Positions 15,586-24,973 of a stretch of DNA of 64,000 nt are shown piece by piece. How positions within the stretch are numbered: the stretch's first letter is position 1; the number at the start of each line of letters is the position of its first letter. Position numbers and translations under genes: made by a program. The stretch spans positions 62,001 through 126,000 of the forward strand of contig CAVWSF010000001.1 in NCBI GenBank assembly GCA_963757605.1. Reading direction: 5' to 3'. The DNA comes from JAICJC01 sp963757605. Lineage in GTDB: Bacteria > Actinomycetota > Thermoleophilia > Gaiellales > JAICJC01. The notes under the pieces are model-generated. The model did no database searches and was not told where the DNA came from. It saw only the letters and a program-made list of their open reading frames with translations.

Positions 15586-16394
15586 GCGCAGTCGGCTCGC
15601 GCTCGCGGACGCCCGCCGCCGTCCTCGCCGCGATCGTCGCGGCCTGGGCGGCGGCGGGCATCGCCGAGGCCGTCGGCCCGGGCGCGGTGCTGCACGGACA
15701 CGGCGCGCCGCACACCGCCGCCGAGCCGCTGTGGGTGACGGTGCTCCTGCCGCCGTTCTGGGTCGGGGCGATCGCCTTCCTCCTGGCATGGCAGGTGATG
15801 GTGGCGGCGATGATGCTGCCGTCCAGCCTGCCGATGGTGCGGCTGTTCACGCACGCGGCCCGCCGCCAGGAGGGAGCAAACCGGGTCGTCGCCGCGTTCC
15901 TGGGCGGCTACGGCGTCGTGTGGGCGGCGTGCGGGGCGGCGGCGTTCGCGGCCGACGTCGCGCTGCACCGGGCGGGCGGGACCGTCTCCTGGTTCGACGC
16001 CCACCCGTGGGTCGCGCCGGCCGCCGCGCTGGCCGGTGCGGGCGTCTTCCAGTTCACCGGCTTGAAGGACCGGTGCCTCGACCAGTGCCGCCACCCGGGC
16101 CCGTTCCTCATGCGCCACTACCGCCGCGGCACCCGGGGCGGGTTCGACCTCGGCCGCCGGCACGGGCTCTTCTGCATCGGCTGCTGCTGGGCGCTCATGG
16201 GGCTCATGCTGGTGATGGGCGCGGCCAGCCTCGTCTGGATGGCGGGGCTGGGCGCCGTCATGTACTACGAGCGGGCCGGCAGGCACGGGCGCAGGCTGAC
16301 GCCGGTCGTCGGCGTGCTCCTGATCGGATGGGGCCTGCTCGTGGCCGCGCATCCCGGATGGCTCCCCGAGATCCTCGGAGGTGTGGCATCGTGA
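15582..16394 (+). CDS. DUF2182 integral membrane protein
   Basis: A 270-residue polytopic membrane protein with about six to seven hydrophobic helices. Family marks are AWQVMVAAMMLPSSLPMV (the MAAMMLP motif), a FQFTGLKDRCLDQCRHP loop with two Cys, and HGLFCIGCCWALMGLMLVMG. The Met/Cys/His-rich membrane segments fit a metal-binding transporter or sensor, as the family description suggests. The GTG start overlaps the DUF1326 stop, indicating coupled translation and probably a shared complex. Confidence 0.88.
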   Translation: MSAVGSRSRTPAAVLAAIVAAWAAAGIAEAVGPGAVLHGHGAPHTAAEPLWVTVLLPPFWVGAIAFLLAWQVMVAAMMLPSSLPMVRLFTHAARRQEGANRVVAAFLGGYGVVWAACGAAAFAADVALHRAGGTVSWFDAHPWVAPAAALAGAGVFQFTGLKDRCLDQCRHPGPFLMRHYRRGTRGGFDLGRRHGLFCIGCCWALMGLMLVMGAASLVWMAGLGAVMYYERAGRHGRRLTPVVGVLLIGWGLLVAAHPGWLPEILGGVAS

Positions 16395-16398
16395 CGGC

Positions 16399-17590
<1,192 letters not shown>

Positions 17591-17598
<8 letters not shown>

Positions 17599-18007
17599 GG
17601 GCTGGGATCCGCCGGAGGTGGGCGCGCGCGCATCGCGATCGCGTACCGTCACGGCCGAGGACATCGAGCGCTTCACGGCGATCTCCGGCGACCGCAACCC
17701 GCTCCACTACGACGAGGCGGCGGCCCGCGTGTCGCGCTTCGGCGAGATCATCGTCCAGGGCGGGATCACGTCGGCCATCCTGAACGCCGTCGTCGCCGAG
17801 GACCTCCCGGGGCCGGGCACCGTCTTCCTCGAGGTCGCCTGGAAGTTCACCGCCCCGGTGCGCCCCGGCGACACGATCACGGGCGAGGTCGAGGTCACTG
17901 CCGCCCGCGCGGACAAGCCGATCACCCACCTCACGACGACGGTGACGCGCGACGACGGCGTCGTCGCCCTTGAGGGCACGGCCGTCTGCTACACGGTCGC
18001 GGTCTAG
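17591..18007 (+). CDS. MaoC-like (R)-specific enoyl-CoA hydratase
   Basis: A 138-residue hot-dog-fold protein. The hydratase-2 motif TAISGDRNPLHYDEAAA carries the catalytic Asp and His (about residues 35-45), followed by GEIIVQGGITSAILNAV, KFTAPVRPGDTITGEVEV and the terminal strand. Single-domain length is normal for PhaJ/MaoC proteins, which hydrate trans-2-enoyl-CoA. The GTG start overlaps the MFS gene by eight bases, making it the last gene of the TetR-headed cluster and supporting a lipid or acyl-CoA theme for that cluster. Confidence 0.88.
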
Positions 18008-18015
18008 CCACCTCG

Positions 18016-18282
18016 CTACTGCGCCGCGCTGGCCTCGATCTCGCGCAGCTCGTCCTCGTAGGCCTGCCCCATCTTCTCGAGGAGGGCCAGCGTCTCACGG
18101 GCCTCGTGCTCGTCGATGGCCTGGAGCGCGAACCCGACGTGGATCAGCACCCAGTCGCCGACGCCCGCCTCGGGGCAGAGCGCGGTCGACACGGTCCGCC
18201 GGACGCCGGAGATCTCGGCCTTGGCGAGGCCGGCCTCGGCGTCGACGACCTCGACGATCTGCGCCGGGATCGCTAAGCACAT
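18016..18282 (-). CDS. hypC: hydrogenase assembly chaperone HypC
   Basis: An 88-residue HypC/HupF protein starting with the diagnostic MCLAIPAQIVEV; the Cys2 is the residue that binds the Fe(CN)2CO precursor. GVGDWVLIHVGFALQAIDEHEA is the conserved OB-fold C-terminal half. It helps HypD deliver the iron centre to the large subunit of [NiFe]-hydrogenase. It is divergent from the hydrogenase operon across a 91-bp gap, consistent with joint regulation. The other hyp genes are not in the window. Confidence 0.95.
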   Translation of the reverse strand: MCLAIPAQIVEVVDAEAGLAKAEISGVRRTVSTALCPEAGVGDWVLIHVGFALQAIDEHEARETLALLEKMGQAYEDELREIEASAAQ

Positions 18283-18317
18283 TGTGGATTCCCGCCCATG
18301 GCCGGTATAGGGTACCG
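18282..18317 (+). promoter_or_regulatory. putative hydrogenase operon promoter
   Basis: TTGTGG (18282-18287) and TATAGG (18306-18311) are 18 bases apart in the hypC/hydrogenase divergent gap. A small inverted repeat, CGGTA/TACCG (18303-18317), brackets the -10 and could bind a regulator. Weak evidence. Confidence 0.35.
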
Positions 18318-18373
18318 CCGAGGCTGGGGGAGGCCTGAGGAGTTGGACGCGCCTGCCTGACGTCGCATCGACT

Positions 18374-19496
18374 GTGATCGACCCGGAGGCCCTCGACGAC
18401 CTGCTGCGCGCGCTGGCCGCACACGGGTTTCGGACGGTCGGCCCGACGGTCCGCGACGGCGCGATCGTCTACGACGACATCGCGTCGGCGGCCGAGCTCC
18501 CGATCGGGTGGACGGACGACCAGGACGCCGGGCCGCTACCGGCTCGAGCGCCGAGACGACGAGGCCCGGTTCGGCTATGCCGTCGGCCCGCACTCGTGGA
18601 AGCAGTTCCTGCTGCCCGCCCGGATCCGGCTCTGGCGAGCGCGCAAGCGGCGAGGACGGCTTCGTCGTCGAGCAGGACGAGCCGGACGGCGCGCCGCTGG
18701 CGTTGATCGGGGTGCGCGCGTGCGAGCTGCACGGCATCACGATCCAGGACAAGGTGTTCCTGGGCGGGACGTACGCCGACCACGACTACGCCGCCCGCCG
18801 CAAGGACGCGTTCATCGTCGCGGTCAACTGCTTCGAGCCGGCCGTCGACCTGCTTCTGCACGTCGATGGGGACCGGGCCGAAGGCTGAGGCCGGCTACGA
18901 CCTGGCGCTGACCGAGATCCTGGACGGCGGCCACCGGCTGCTCGTCGAGGTGGGGACGATGCGGGGCGCCGAGGTGCTCGCCGACGTCCCGACGCGTCCG
19001 GCCGAGCCGGCCGACCTGGCCGCAGCGGGCGCCGCAGTCGACGGCGCCGTCCAGAAGATGGGCCGGCACGTCGACACCACGGACATCCGCGACATGCTGG
19101 CCCGAAACCTCGAGAACGAGCGCTGGGACGAGGTCGCCTCGCGCTGCCTGACCTGTGGGAACTGCACGCTGGTGTGCCCGACCTGCTTCTGCACGTCCGT
19201 CGAGGACCTCACCGACCTGGCCGGCGACAGCCGAGCGCACGCGCGAGTGGGACTCCTGCTTCTCGGTCGACCACTCCTACATCCACGGCGGCAGCATCCG
19301 GCCGTCGGGGAAGTCGCGCTACCGGCAGTGGCTCACCCACAAGTTCGGGACCTGGTACGACCAGTTCGGCAGCTCCGGCTGCGTCGGGTGCGGCCGGTGC
19401 ATCGCCTGGTGCCCGGTCGGGATCGACGTGACCGAGGAGCTGGCCGCCATCCGCTCGACCGATCGACACGAGGGAGCAGGCGATGGAGACGATTGA
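18374..19496 (+). pseudogene. [NiFe]-hydrogenase beta subunit (4Fe-4S, group 3b type), reading frame broken four times
   Basis: Joined across frames, this gives a protein of about 376 residues matching the iron-sulfur beta subunit of cytosolic NADP-linked hydrogenases: YAVGPHSWKQFLLPA, GVRACELHGITIQDKVFLGG, the TCFCTSMGTGP segment, then CLTCGNCTLVCPTCFC and GCVGCGRCIAWCPVG for 4Fe-4S clusters. The frame changes near 18533, 18645, 18850 and 19226. Each break is repaired by restoring one CG or GC to a CGCG/GCGC site; for example, at 18850 this recreates A-T-C-F-C as in the family. Only lesions, not the residues around them, look abnormal. The GTG at 18374 is the likely start. The 3' end overlaps the next gene by 14 bases. 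Confidence 0.8.
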
Positions 19497-19951
19497 GGCC
19501 GTCCTGCGCGAGGTGCCGCTCTTCGACGGGCTCTCGCCCGAGCAGCTCGAGACTGATCGCCGGCTGCGGGCACAACGTCCAGTTCCCCGAGGGCGAGCTC
19601 CTGTTCAAGCGACCGCGACCCGGCCGAGAGCTTCTACGTCCTGCGCCACGGGAGCGTCGCCCTGGAGACGTTCGTGCCGACGCGCGGGGCCGTCGTCATC
19701 GAGACCCTCGAGGCCGGCGAGGTCGTCGGCTGGTCGTGGCTCTTCGCCCCGTACCGGTGGCACTTCGACGCCCGCGCGCTCTCGCTCGTCCGCGCGACCA
19801 GCTTCGACGGTGCGTGCCTGCGCGGGAAGGCGGAGAGCGACCCCAAGCTCGGCTACGCGCTCATGTCACGGTTCGCGCAGGTGATGATCGCCGGCTGCAG
19901 TGGACGCGCCTGCGGCTCCTCGACGTCTACGGCGATGGCAACCGCAGCTGA
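19483..19951 (+). pseudogene. cyclic-nucleotide-binding (Crp-like N-domain) protein of hydrogenase operon, frame broken three times
   Basis: Repaired, this is about 157 residues forming a single cNMP-binding beta-roll without a DNA-binding domain: VLREVPLFDGLSPEQL, LIAGCGHNVQFPEGELLFK, DPAESFYVLRHGSVALETF, then VVIETLEAGEVVGWSWLF in place of the usual phosphate-binding cassette. It ends in RLRLLDVYG. The ATG follows a GGGAGCAGG Shine-Dalgarno. Breaks lie near 19552 and 19610 (CGCG contractions) and near 19892 (one base lost from a C run, or two CG losses). Its place between the beta and gamma genes suggests an accessory or sensory role for the hydrogenase. Confidence 0.75.
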
Positions 19952-20790
19952 CGCCCAGACGGTGGCGGGGCCGATGGTGCCCCAGCCCTTCCGCGTCACG
20001 AAACGGCGCCGGGAGCTGACCGACACGTGGACGCTCGAGCTCGAGCCGGCCGGCGGCGCGCGGGTCGCTGCCCGCGCCCGGCCAGTTCACGATGCTGTAT
20101 GCTTCGGCGTCGGCGAGGTGCCGGTCTCGGTGTCCGGCGACGTCGGACGGCGCCGCTCGTCCACACGGTGCGCGCGGTCGGGCGCCGTGACGCAGGCGAT
20201 CTGCGCGGCCGAGCCGGGCGAGGTGCTCGGCGTCCGCGGCCCGTTCGGCAATGGGTGGCCGGTCGAGGCCGCGCTCGGCAGCGACGTGGTCGTCGTCGCC
20301 GGCGGCATCGGCCTTGCGCCGCTGCGCCCGGCGATCTACGCCGGTGCTGGCGGCAGCGCGGCGAGTACGGCGACGTCGCGCTGCTCTACGGCAGCCGCAG
20401 CCCCGCGGACCTGCTCTACCGCGGCCGAGCTCGGGCAGCTGCGCGGCCGCTTCGACGTCCAGGTCGACGTCACGGTCGACACCGCCGGGGCGGCTGGCAG
20501 GGCAAGGTCGGGGTGGTGCCGAAGCTGATCGCCGGCGCCCGCTTCGACCCGCGCGACAGGCGGTCGCGTTCGTCTGCGGGCCCGAGATCATGATGCACTT
20601 CGCCGCCCGGGCGCTGCTCGACGCGCGGGGTGCCGCCGGAGCGCATCTACCTGTCGATGGAGCGCAACATGCAGCTGCGGCCTCGGGCCACTGCGGCCAC
20701 TGCCAGCTCGGGCCGACGATGATCTGCCGCGACGGGCCGGTCTACCGCTACGACGAGATCGAGCGCCTGATGGCGGTGCGCGAGCTGTGA
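19935..20790 (+). pseudogene. [NiFe]-hydrogenase gamma subunit (FAD/NAD(P)-binding, 2Fe-2S), frame broken about twelve times
   Basis: Across frames it reads as the diaphorase-type gamma subunit, roughly 290 residues: PQPFRVTKRRRELTDTWTLELEP, APGQFTMLYAFGVGE (FAD-binding), SGD, PLVHTVRAVG, VVVVAGGIGLAPLRPAIYA (NAD(P) loop), DVALLYGSRSPADLLYR, FVCGPEIMMHFAARAL, and a C-terminal HCGHCQLGP 2Fe-2S motif. It would pass electrons between NADP(H) and the beta subunit. Frame changes are near 20070, 20103, 20144, 20183, 20343, 20356, 20423, 20489, 20557, 20629, 20675 and 20688. Most are repaired by one extra CG/GC; 20103, 20489 and 20557 by a single base. The ATG at 19935 overlaps the previous gene by 17 bases. 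Confidence 0.8.
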
Positions 20791-21554
20791 GCAGGCCCGA
20801 AAGCCGACGCTGGCCGTGTGGAAGTTCGCCTCGTGCGACGGCTGCCAGCTGACGCTCCTCGACTGCGAGGACGAGCTGCTCGTCGCTCGCGGGCGAGGTC
20901 GAGATCGCCTACTTCCTGGAGGCGACGCGGGCGACGGCCGACGGGCCCTACGACCTCTCGCTGGTGGAGGGCTCCGTCACGACCCCCACGACGTCGAGCG
21001 GATCCGGGAGGTGCGGCGAGGTCTCCAAGGCGCTCGTGACGATCGGCGCCTGCGCGACGGCGGGCGGCGTCCAGGCGTTGAAGAACTTCGCCGACGTCGA
21101 CGAGTACGTCTCGGTCGTCTACGCCACGCCGGACTACATCTCGACGCTCGACTACCTCGACGCCGATCTCCGCCCACGTGCCGGTCGACTTCGAGCTGAA
21201 CGGGTGCCCGATCAACAAGCGCCAGCTGCTCGAGGTGATCACGGCCTTCCTGCACGGCCGCCGGCCCGAGCATCCCGACGTCCAGCGTGTGCATGGAGTG
21301 CAAGCGGCGCGGGACTGTGTGCGTCATGGTGGCGCACGGCACGCCGTGCCTCGGCCCGGTCACGCACGCCGGCTGCGGGGCGCTCTGCCCGTCCTACCAC
21401 CGCGGCTGCTACGGCTGCTTCGGGCCGATGGAGACGCCGAACACGGCCGCGCTCACCCGCCAGCTCGGCGAGCTCGGCATGGGGGAGAAGCGGTCGACCG
21501 GCGTCTTCCGGACGTTCAACGTCGCGCCCGTTCGAGGAGGCCCGCACCCGGTGA
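20787..21554 (+). pseudogene. [NiFe]-hydrogenase small (delta) subunit, frame broken about seven times
   Basis: Repaired length is about 260 residues. The N-terminal proximal-cluster motif WKFASCDGCQLTLLDCEDELL is intact, followed by GEVEIAYFLEATR, DLSLVEGSVTTPHDVERI, LVTIGACATAGGVQALKN, AHVPVDFELNGCPINKRQLLE, VCMECKRRGTVCVMVAHG and HRGCYGCFGP. All expected Fe-S cysteines are present. There is no twin-arginine signal, so it is a cytosolic enzyme. Breaks are near 20801, 20891, 20987, 21017, 21165, 21283 and 21527. The one at 20987 is a C6 to C5 loss; five are CGCG/GCGC contractions. The GTG start overlaps the gamma stop, and the end overlaps the alpha gene by four bases. Confidence 0.82.
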
Positions 21555-22851
21555 GCACGCCGAAGACGAAGACGATCCGCACCGACGCCCTGGCCCGCGT
21601 CGAGGGCGAGGGGGCGATGTACGTGCGCATCGCCGGCCGGCGAGGTCGAGGAGGTGAAGCTCAACATCTACGAGCCGCCCCGGTTCTTCGAGGCGTTCCT
21701 GCGCGGGCGCGGCTTCACCGAGGCGCCCGACATCACCGCCCGGATCTGCGGCATCTGCCCGGTCGCCTACCAGATGAGCTCGGTGCACGCGATGGAGAAG
21801 GCCTGCGGCGTCGAGGTCGACGGCCAGCTGCGCGCGCTGCGCCGGCTCCTGTACTGCGGGGAGTGGATCGAGAGCCACGCCCTGCACGTCTTCATGCTCC
21901 ATGCCCCCGACTTCCTCGGCTACCCGAGCGCGATCGAGCTGGCCCGCGACGCGCCCGACGTCGTCGCGAGCGCGCTCGAGATGAAGAAGATCGGAAACGA
22001 GCTCATGACCATCGTCGGCGGCCGCGAGGTGCATCCGATCAACGTCAAGGTGGGCGGCTGGTACCGCGCGCCCCGCAAGCGCGAGCTGGCGCCGCTCGTG
22101 CCCAAGCTCGAGCGGGCGCGCGAGATCGCCCTCGAGGCCGTCCGGATCACCTCCGGGTTCGACTTCCCCGACTACGAGCAGGACTACGAGCTCGTGGCGC
22201 TCGACGCAGCCCGGCGAGTACCCGATCGACCGCGGCCGGGTCGTCTCGAACCGCGGGCTCGACATCCCGGTCGCCGAGTACGACGACCACTTCGTCGAGG
22301 AGCACGTCGAGTGGTCGAACGCCCTCCACTCGCGGCTCGTCGAGCGCGGCTCGTACCTGTGCGGGCCGCTCGCCCGGTTCGCGCTCGCCGCCGACCGGCT
22401 CTCCCCGGTCGCGCGGGACGCGGCTCGCGAGGCGGGCCTCGAGCCGTCCGAGCGAAATCCCTTCAAGAGCATCGTCGTTCGCTCCGTCGAGCTCGTGTAC
22501 GCCGCCGACGAGGCGCTGCGGATCATCGCCGGCTACGAGGAGCCCGACGCGCCCGCCGTCGAGGTGGAGCCGCGGGCCGGCGTCGGCTACGGCTGCACCG
22601 AGGCGCCGCGCGGCATCCTCTACCACCGGTACGAGATCGACGCCGAGGGCTCGATCCTCGACGCCAAGATCGTGCCGCCCACGTCCCAGAACCAGCGCAC
22701 GATCGAGGAGGACCTGCGCGGGGTCGTCGAGCGGTCGCTCGACATGCCCGACGAGGAGCTCACGATCCGCTGCGAGCAGACGATCCGGAACTACGACCCC
22801 TGCATCTCCTGCGCGACGCACTTCCTGACGCTCGACGTCGAGCGCCGGTGA
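21551..22851 (+). pseudogene. [NiFe]-hydrogenase large (alpha) subunit, group 3b type, frame broken twice
   Basis: The catalytic subunit, about 434 residues when repaired. The start is RTDALARVEGEG, then LNIYEPPRFFEAFLRGRGF. L1 is RICGICPVAYQMSS (two Ni-Fe cysteines), GGREVHPINVKVGGWYR follows, and L5 is YDPCISCATH with the other two cysteines. Nine residues follow the terminal His (FLTLDVERR), the tail normally cleaved by the maturation protease. This end is typical of group 3b (bidirectional, NADP-linked) enzymes. Breaks are only near 21638 and 22209, both repaired by a CG/GC at a CGCG/GCGC site; the last 640 bases are in one clean frame. The GTG start overlaps the small-subunit stop. Confidence 0.87.
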
Positions 22852-23306
22852 CGGCCGCCGTCGTCTGCGTGGGAAACCGGCTTCGAGGTGACGACGCGGT
22901 CGGGCTCGAGGTGGCCCGGCATCTGCGCGGGACGCTGCCCGCCGGCGTCGGGATCACCGAGCGCGAGGGCGAGCCGACCACGCTCATCGACGCCTGGGAT
23001 GGCGCCGACGCGCTGTGGGTGGTCGACGCGGTGTCGTCGGGCTCCGCCGCCGGGAAGGTGCACCGCCTGGAGGCCGGCGAGCAGCCGCTGCCGCAGGGAC
23101 CGTTCCGGGCTTCGACGCACCACGTGAGCCTGGCGGAGACCGTGGAGCTGGCACGCGTCCTGGGCCGCCTGCCATCGCGGACCGTGGTCTACGGGATCGA
23201 GGGCGGGAGCTTCGCGATCGGCGAGCCGCTCACGCCCGCCGTGGCCGCCGCGGCCATCGCGGTGGCCGACGCCATCCGCGAGGAGGTCGCCACCGGCGCT
23301 GGCTGA
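22848..23306 (+). CDS. hydrogenase maturation protease
   Basis: A 152-residue HycI/HyaD-family endopeptidase, in a single unbroken frame. VVCVGNRLRGDDAVGLEVARHL carries the first conserved acidic Ni-binding residue, LWVVDAVSSGSAAG the second, and STHHVSLAETVELARVLGRLP the conserved His region. It removes the C-terminal tail of the large subunit after nickel insertion. The GTG overlaps the large-subunit stop by four bases. Its intactness beside the broken structural genes is notable. Confidence 0.9.
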   Translation: MTAAVVCVGNRLRGDDAVGLEVARHLRGTLPAGVGITEREGEPTTLIDAWDGADALWVVDAVSSGSAAGKVHRLEAGEQPLPQGPFRASTHHVSLAETVELARVLGRLPSRTVVYGIEGGSFAIGEPLTPAVAAAAIAVADAIREEVATGAG

Positions 23307-23331
23307 CCCTGTCCGTCGCCGCTGGTAGTCT
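23303..23331 (+). promoter_or_regulatory. putative pyr operon promoter
   Basis: CTGACC (23303-23308) and TAGTCT (23326-23331) are separated by 17 bases, placing the transcript start about 10 bases before the PyrR-type leader hairpin. The -35 overlaps the end of the protease gene. Confidence 0.4.
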
Positions 23332-23349
23332 GTCCGGAGCCACGAGCCA

Positions 23350-23383
23350 CCTTTAATCCGCGCCCTGCGAGGCCGGGAAGGAG
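23350..23383 (+). promoter_or_regulatory. PyrR-binding RNA leader element
   Basis: The leader begins CCTTTAA, continues through a hairpin with loop TGCGAGGC, and ends AAGGAG, which is the Shine-Dalgarno of pyrR. CCTT (23350-23353) can pair with AAGG (23378-23381). The same CCTTTAA ... GAGGC ... AAGGAG arrangement precedes pyrR in other actinobacteria, where PyrR-UMP binding stabilises the hairpin and hides the ribosome site. Confidence 0.65.
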
Positions 23384-23390
23384 CACTCGA

Positions 23391-23951
23391 ATGACCGCAA
23401 CCGCGACCGAGCGCGTGCTGCTCGACGAGGAAGCACTCCGGCGAACGCTCCGCCGGATCGCCCACGAGATCGTCGAGAAGCATCCCGATCTCACGGCGCT
23501 CGGACTGGTCGGCATCTACACGCGCGGCGCGACGCTCGCGCAGCGGCTGCGCGACCTGATCGAGGAGTACACGGGCGCGCGCGTCCCCACCGGCGCGCTC
23601 GACATTACCTTCTACCGCGACGACGTCACTCTGCGCGCGGAGCAGCGGGCCCATCCGCAGCCGGTGGTCAAGGCCACCCGGCTCGACTTCCCGCTCGAGG
23701 GCAAGTCGGTGGTGGTGGTCGACGACGTCCTCTACACGGGCCGCACCATCCGCTCGGCGATCGAGGCGATCTTCGACTACGGCCGCCCCGAGCGCGTGCA
23801 GCTCGCCGTGCTCGTCGACCGCGGCCACCGCGAGCTGCCCATCCGGCCCGACTACGTCGGCAAGAACCTCCCAACGGCCCGCTCCGAGCGGGTGAACGTC
23901 GAGCTCGTCGAGATCGACGAGGTCGACCGTGTCGTCCTCATCCATCCCTGA
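23391..23951 (+). CDS. pyrR: bifunctional pyr operon regulator / uracil phosphoribosyltransferase
   Basis: A 186-residue PRTase-fold protein. The PRPP motif VVVVDDVLYTGRTIRSAIEAI (about residues 103-125) is canonical PyrR, preceded by IYTRGATLAQRL and LDITFYRDDVTL. It binds the pyr leader RNA when UMP is high and also makes UMP from uracil and PRPP. The ATG sits seven bases after AAGGAG within the leader hairpin, so autoregulation of translation is likely. It is the first gene of a complete pyr operon ending with pyrD. Confidence 0.95.
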   Translation: MTATATERVLLDEEALRRTLRRIAHEIVEKHPDLTALGLVGIYTRGATLAQRLRDLIEEYTGARVPTGALDITFYRDDVTLRAEQRAHPQPVVKATRLDFPLEGKSVVVVDDVLYTGRTIRSAIEAIFDYGRPERVQLAVLVDRGHRELPIRPDYVGKNLPTARSERVNVELVEIDEVDRVVLIHP

Positions 23952-23963
23952 CCTGGAGCGCGC

Positions 23964-24973
23964 GTGGACGCAATTCCCCCAAGAGCAGCGCAAAGCGCCG
24001 GCACCTGATCTCGATCACCGACCTGCGCCGGGCCGACATCGAGCGGATCCTCCAGACCGCCGAGGGATTCGAGAGCGTGATGCGGCGCGACATGAAGAAG
24101 GTGCCCACGCTGCGCGGGCGCACCGTCATGACGGTCTTCTTCGAGGCCTCGACGCGCACGAGCTCCTCGTTCGAGCTCGCCGCCAAGCGGCTCTCGGCCG
24201 ACACGATCAGCCTGAAGGCGGCCGGCTCGAGCGTCGACAAGGGCGAGTCGCTGCGCGACACCGTCCAGACCCTCTCGGCCTACGACCCCGACGTGATCGT
24301 GATCCGGCACTCCGCGGTGGGGGCCGCCGGGATGATCACGGCCTGGACCGACGCCCACGTCGTGAACGCCGGCGACGGCACGCACCAGCACCCGACGCAG
24401 TGCCTGCTCGACCTCTACACGATGCAGGCCGCGCTGGGCGGGATCGAAGGCCTGCACGTCGCCATCGTCGGCGACGTCCTGCACTCGCGCGTCGCGCGCT
24501 CGAACATCCTCGGCCTTCGCACGATGGGCGCCCACGTCACCCTGGTCGGGCCGCCGACGCTCATCCCGCGCGACGCTGCGGCCCTCGGCGCCGAGGTGTC
24601 GCACTCGATGGACGCGCTCGAGGCGGCCGACGTCGTCTACGTCCTTCGCATGCAGCGCGAGCGGATGGCCGCGGGAGCCTCGTACGTCCCCAGCGTGAGC
24701 GAGTACGCGGCGGTGTGGGGCGTGACGCCGGCGCGCCTGCGGCCCAGCCAGCTGGTCATGCACCCGGGCCCGATCAACCGCGGCGTCGAGATCGCTCCCG
24801 AGGTGGCCGACTCGGCCGCCTCGCGCATCGTCGACCAGGTGCGGGCCGGGCTCGTCGTCCGGATGGCCGTCCTCTACGACCTCCTGGCCGGCCCCGGCAG
24901 GTCCGAGCCCGAGGCCGCCCTTCGCATCGTCTCGCCCGACGTCGTCTCGGCCGCCGGCCAGGAGGTGGCCTGA
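23964..24973 (+). CDS. pyrB: aspartate carbamoyltransferase catalytic subunit (one-base frameshift near the start)
   Basis: Carbamoyl-phosphate and aspartate condense to carbamoyl-aspartate. The body is intact: LISITDLRRADIERIL, FFEASTRTSSSFELAAKRL (carbamoyl-phosphate loop), GTHQHPTQCLLDLYT and MHPGPINRGVEI. The conserved N-terminus has no ATG, GTG or TTG in its own frame. A GTG at 23964 with GGAG upstream reads MDAIPP and then must lose frame in the C run at 23976-23980. Restoring one C gives a 336-residue protein of normal size. This is the same class of lesion as in the hydrogenase operon. Without repair, translation would start late, around 24074. Confidence 0.88.

Noticed and set aside
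21160..21180. Five-base tandem deletion (CCGAT) in the small-subunit gene
   Set aside because: One CG restored to a CGCG site at 21165 repairs the frame equally well and fits the other breaks.
18374..22851. Programmed ribosomal frameshifting as the explanation for the hydrogenase breaks
   Set aside because: About 28 events without a common slippery site or downstream structure cannot be programmed; indels at CGCG/GCGC and homopolymers explain them better.
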